The notes under the pieces: model-generated | What the model was told of the DNA's origin: nothing | Database searches by the model: none | Seen by the model: the letters and a program-made list of their open reading frames with translations, nothing else | Position numbers and translations under genes: made by a program | From: Cytophagales bacterium | GTDB taxonomy: Bacteria > Bacteroidota > Bacteroidia > Cytophagales > Cyclobacteriaceae | Length of the DNA: 6,126 nucleotides | NCBI GenBank assembly: GCA_003504855.1 | Contig: DNZD01000240.1 | Span: forward strand, 1-6,126 | Direction: 5' to 3' | Part shown: positions 5,383-6,126 of the stretch, piece by piece | Layout: each line of letters begins with the position of its first letter | Position numbering within the stretch: position 1 is the stretch's first letter

Positions 5383-5406
5383 CGGGGTTACACACGTCGA
5401 CCAACT
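5383..5406 (-). repeat. Degenerate inverted copy of the 31-nt hairpin element
   Basis: CGGGGTTACACAC followed by GTCGACCAACT matches the reverse complement of the element at 5555-5585 in 22 of 24 positions. The two changes plus divergence on the left (CCCC in place of GGTC) destroy the stem, so this looks like a decayed copy in opposite orientation. Confidence 0.65.
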
Positions 5407-5443
5407 GGATTTACTACTTGGCTTTGAATTACCATTAAACTGC

Positions 5444-5530
5444 GCCCCTGCAGGGCTATTGTGGATATGAACGCATTTAAGCGGCACGCTTCGCATGCCG
5501 CTTAAATGAATACATGCCCTTACAGGGCAT
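5444..5530. repeat. Compound element: small hairpin, large hairpin, small hairpin
   Basis: GCCCCTGCAGGGC (5444-5456) and GCCCTTACAGGGC (5516-5528) agree in 11 of 13 positions and both form GCCC/GGGC stems. The second extends to a 7-bp stem, ATGCCCT-TAC-AGGGCAT (5514-5530). Midway lies a perfect 13-bp stem, CATTTAAGCGGCA (5474-5486) with TGCCGCTTAAATG (5496-5508), over a 9-nt loop. The near symmetry suggests one unit rather than three chance palindromes. No coding potential is seen. Confidence 0.75.
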
Positions 5531-5554
5531 TATTGGTGTTGGTCAAATGTCTCT

Positions 5555-5585
5555 AGTTGGTCGGGGTGTGTAACCCCGACCTGCT
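5555..5585 (+). repeat. 31-nt REP-like hairpin element, left copy
   Basis: Starts AGTTGGTCGGGG and ends CCCCGACCTGCT. The stem GGTCGGGG (5559-5566) and CCCCGACC (5574-5581) is a perfect 8 bp over the loop TGTGTAA. It is identical over 31 nt, in the same orientation, to 6064-6094. It ends 21 nt before the ATG of the membrane-protein gene, so it would lie in or just before that gene's leader. Confidence 0.85.
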
Positions 5586-5606
5586 GGAGTCGTAGAGCAT
5601 TTTGAA

Positions 5607-6050
5607 ATGAAGATTCTCACGTACATATCGTCACTGATTTTATCAGGGTTTGTCTATTTCCTCTTCGCCGCCTACATGACGGCTTCAGCTAGCCTGGACT
5701 CAGTACTCCCTTTGATAAGTTTTTATAGTGCTTTAACCATATTTGGGTTCCTGAGCTGGTTTCACTTTTTCAAACCAAAGCTGGGTGCAATACTTTTGAC
5801 CATTCTAACGGTGATGATGTTCTTTACTTGGCCTATTTTCCTGCTGATTGACTATTTTGATGGCGATTACACACCAGCAATAATAGAGTACGCGATTCCG
5901 CTGCTATTTAGCTTTCTAACAATCTTCAGTGTCTGGTGGTCTCAAAAGGAAATGGATATTAACAGATACGTAAAACTTTTACTTGCGATTCCACCCTTGC
6001 TCTTGACTTTATACTTCGGCGGATATTTCACTTTAAGAATATTCGGTTAA
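5607..6050 (+). CDS. Small unrecognised multi-pass membrane protein
   Basis: 147 residues, no family recognised. About five hydrophobic segments are visible: 5-26, 33-53, 59-81, 92-111 and 121-143. Short polar turns separate them: FKPKLG (55-60), the acidic IDYFDGDYTP (81-90) and SQKEMDINR (112-120). There is no cysteine, no catalytic motif and no cleavable signal. It resembles the many small orphan membrane proteins of Bacteroidota. The start ATG is the only sensible one, preceded by TTTTGAA without a Shine-Dalgarno motif, as is usual in this phylum. The gene is visibly more AT-rich than the other four and stands alone between two identical 31-nt hairpin elements, which raises the possibility of insertion or transfer as a unit (inference). 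No clear promoter is visible. Confidence 0.8.
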   Translation: MKILTYISSLILSGFVYFLFAAYMTASASLDSVLPLISFYSALTIFGFLSWFHFFKPKLGAILLTILTVMMFFTWPIFLLIDYFDGDYTPAIIEYAIPLLFSFLTIFSVWWSQKEMDINRYVKLLLAIPPLLLTLYFGGYFTLRIFG

Positions 6051-6063
6051 CAAAACGTCCTTC

Positions 6064-6094
6064 AGTTGGTCGGGGTGTGTAACCCCGACCTGCT
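6064..6094 (+). repeat. 31-nt REP-like hairpin element, right copy
   Basis: Exact copy of 5555-5585, 509 bp downstream, with stem 6068-6075/6083-6090 and loop TGTGTAA. It begins 13 nt after the stop of the membrane-protein gene, so in the transcript it could act as a 3' stabilising or terminating hairpin, although no T tract follows. Nothing is recognised in the remaining bases to 6126. Confidence 0.85.
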
Positions 6095-6126
6095 ATTGAT
6101 CACATGATCCACGAAGCCCGGATCTG

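Noticed and set aside
5087..5470. 127-codon open frame in the spacer, with an overlapping frame on the other strand
   Set aside because: It crosses the inverted repeat at 5221-5250, the decayed hairpin at 5383-5406 and part of the compound element. The KVTKRK-type translation is a typical by-product of that repeat.
5586..5606. Promoter -7 element GCATTTTG before the membrane-protein gene
   Set aside because: It differs from TAnnTTTG at both leading bases, would leave almost no leader, and no TTG is seen at the right distance without invoking the hairpin repeat.
6045..6100. Integron attC site after the orphan membrane-protein gene
   Set aside because: TTAACAAAACG near the stop recalls the start of attC, but the seven-base core RYYYAAC is not met, the paired inner boxes are absent, and the following hairpin is the 31-nt repeat.

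Overview
The window looks like chromosomal DNA of a member of the Bacteroidota. The evidence is the gene content: a 7TM-DISM sensor kinase with a NarL/LuxR-type regulator, a DUF4412-like secreted protein, and signal peptides cleaved in front of Gln. Promoter-like sequences fit the TTG-N19/20-TAnnTTTG pattern of this phylum, and the spacers are full of short palindromes. A finer placement is not possible from the sequence alone.

Layout: 1-622 has no convincing gene. It holds two copies of a 140-bp repeat (1-140, 168-307), three GTGTTGG-based dyads (405-577) and a 7-bp tandem repeat (583-617). Positions 623-3080 on the minus strand are a two-gene operon, a membrane histidine kinase followed by its response regulator, with a 20-nt overlap between them. 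Positions 3081-3243 are a divergent control region with a candidate promoter for each side and, between them, a strong dyad (TACCTGA-TG-TCAGGTA) with the 7-2-7 geometry of NarL-family binding sites. Positions 3244-4822 on the plus strand are two adjacent genes for exported proteins: a DUF4412-like protein and a protein with one FG-GAP/VCBS-like calcium loop. Positions 4823-5606 are a gene-free spacer of about 780 bp, crowded with perfect hairpins. Positions 5607-6050 encode an unrecognised, AT-richer 147-residue membrane protein bracketed by two identical 31-nt hairpin elements.

How the parts may work together (inference): the kinase senses something through its periplasmic DISM domain and 7TM bundle and phosphorylates the regulator at Asp60. 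The regulator may then bind the dyad at 3153-3172, controlling its own operon, the divergent pair of secreted-protein genes, or both. This self-contained sensor-regulator-secreted-effector locus is the best candidate here for an undescribed system. The spacer repeats look like dispersed, REP-like intergenic elements rather than genes.
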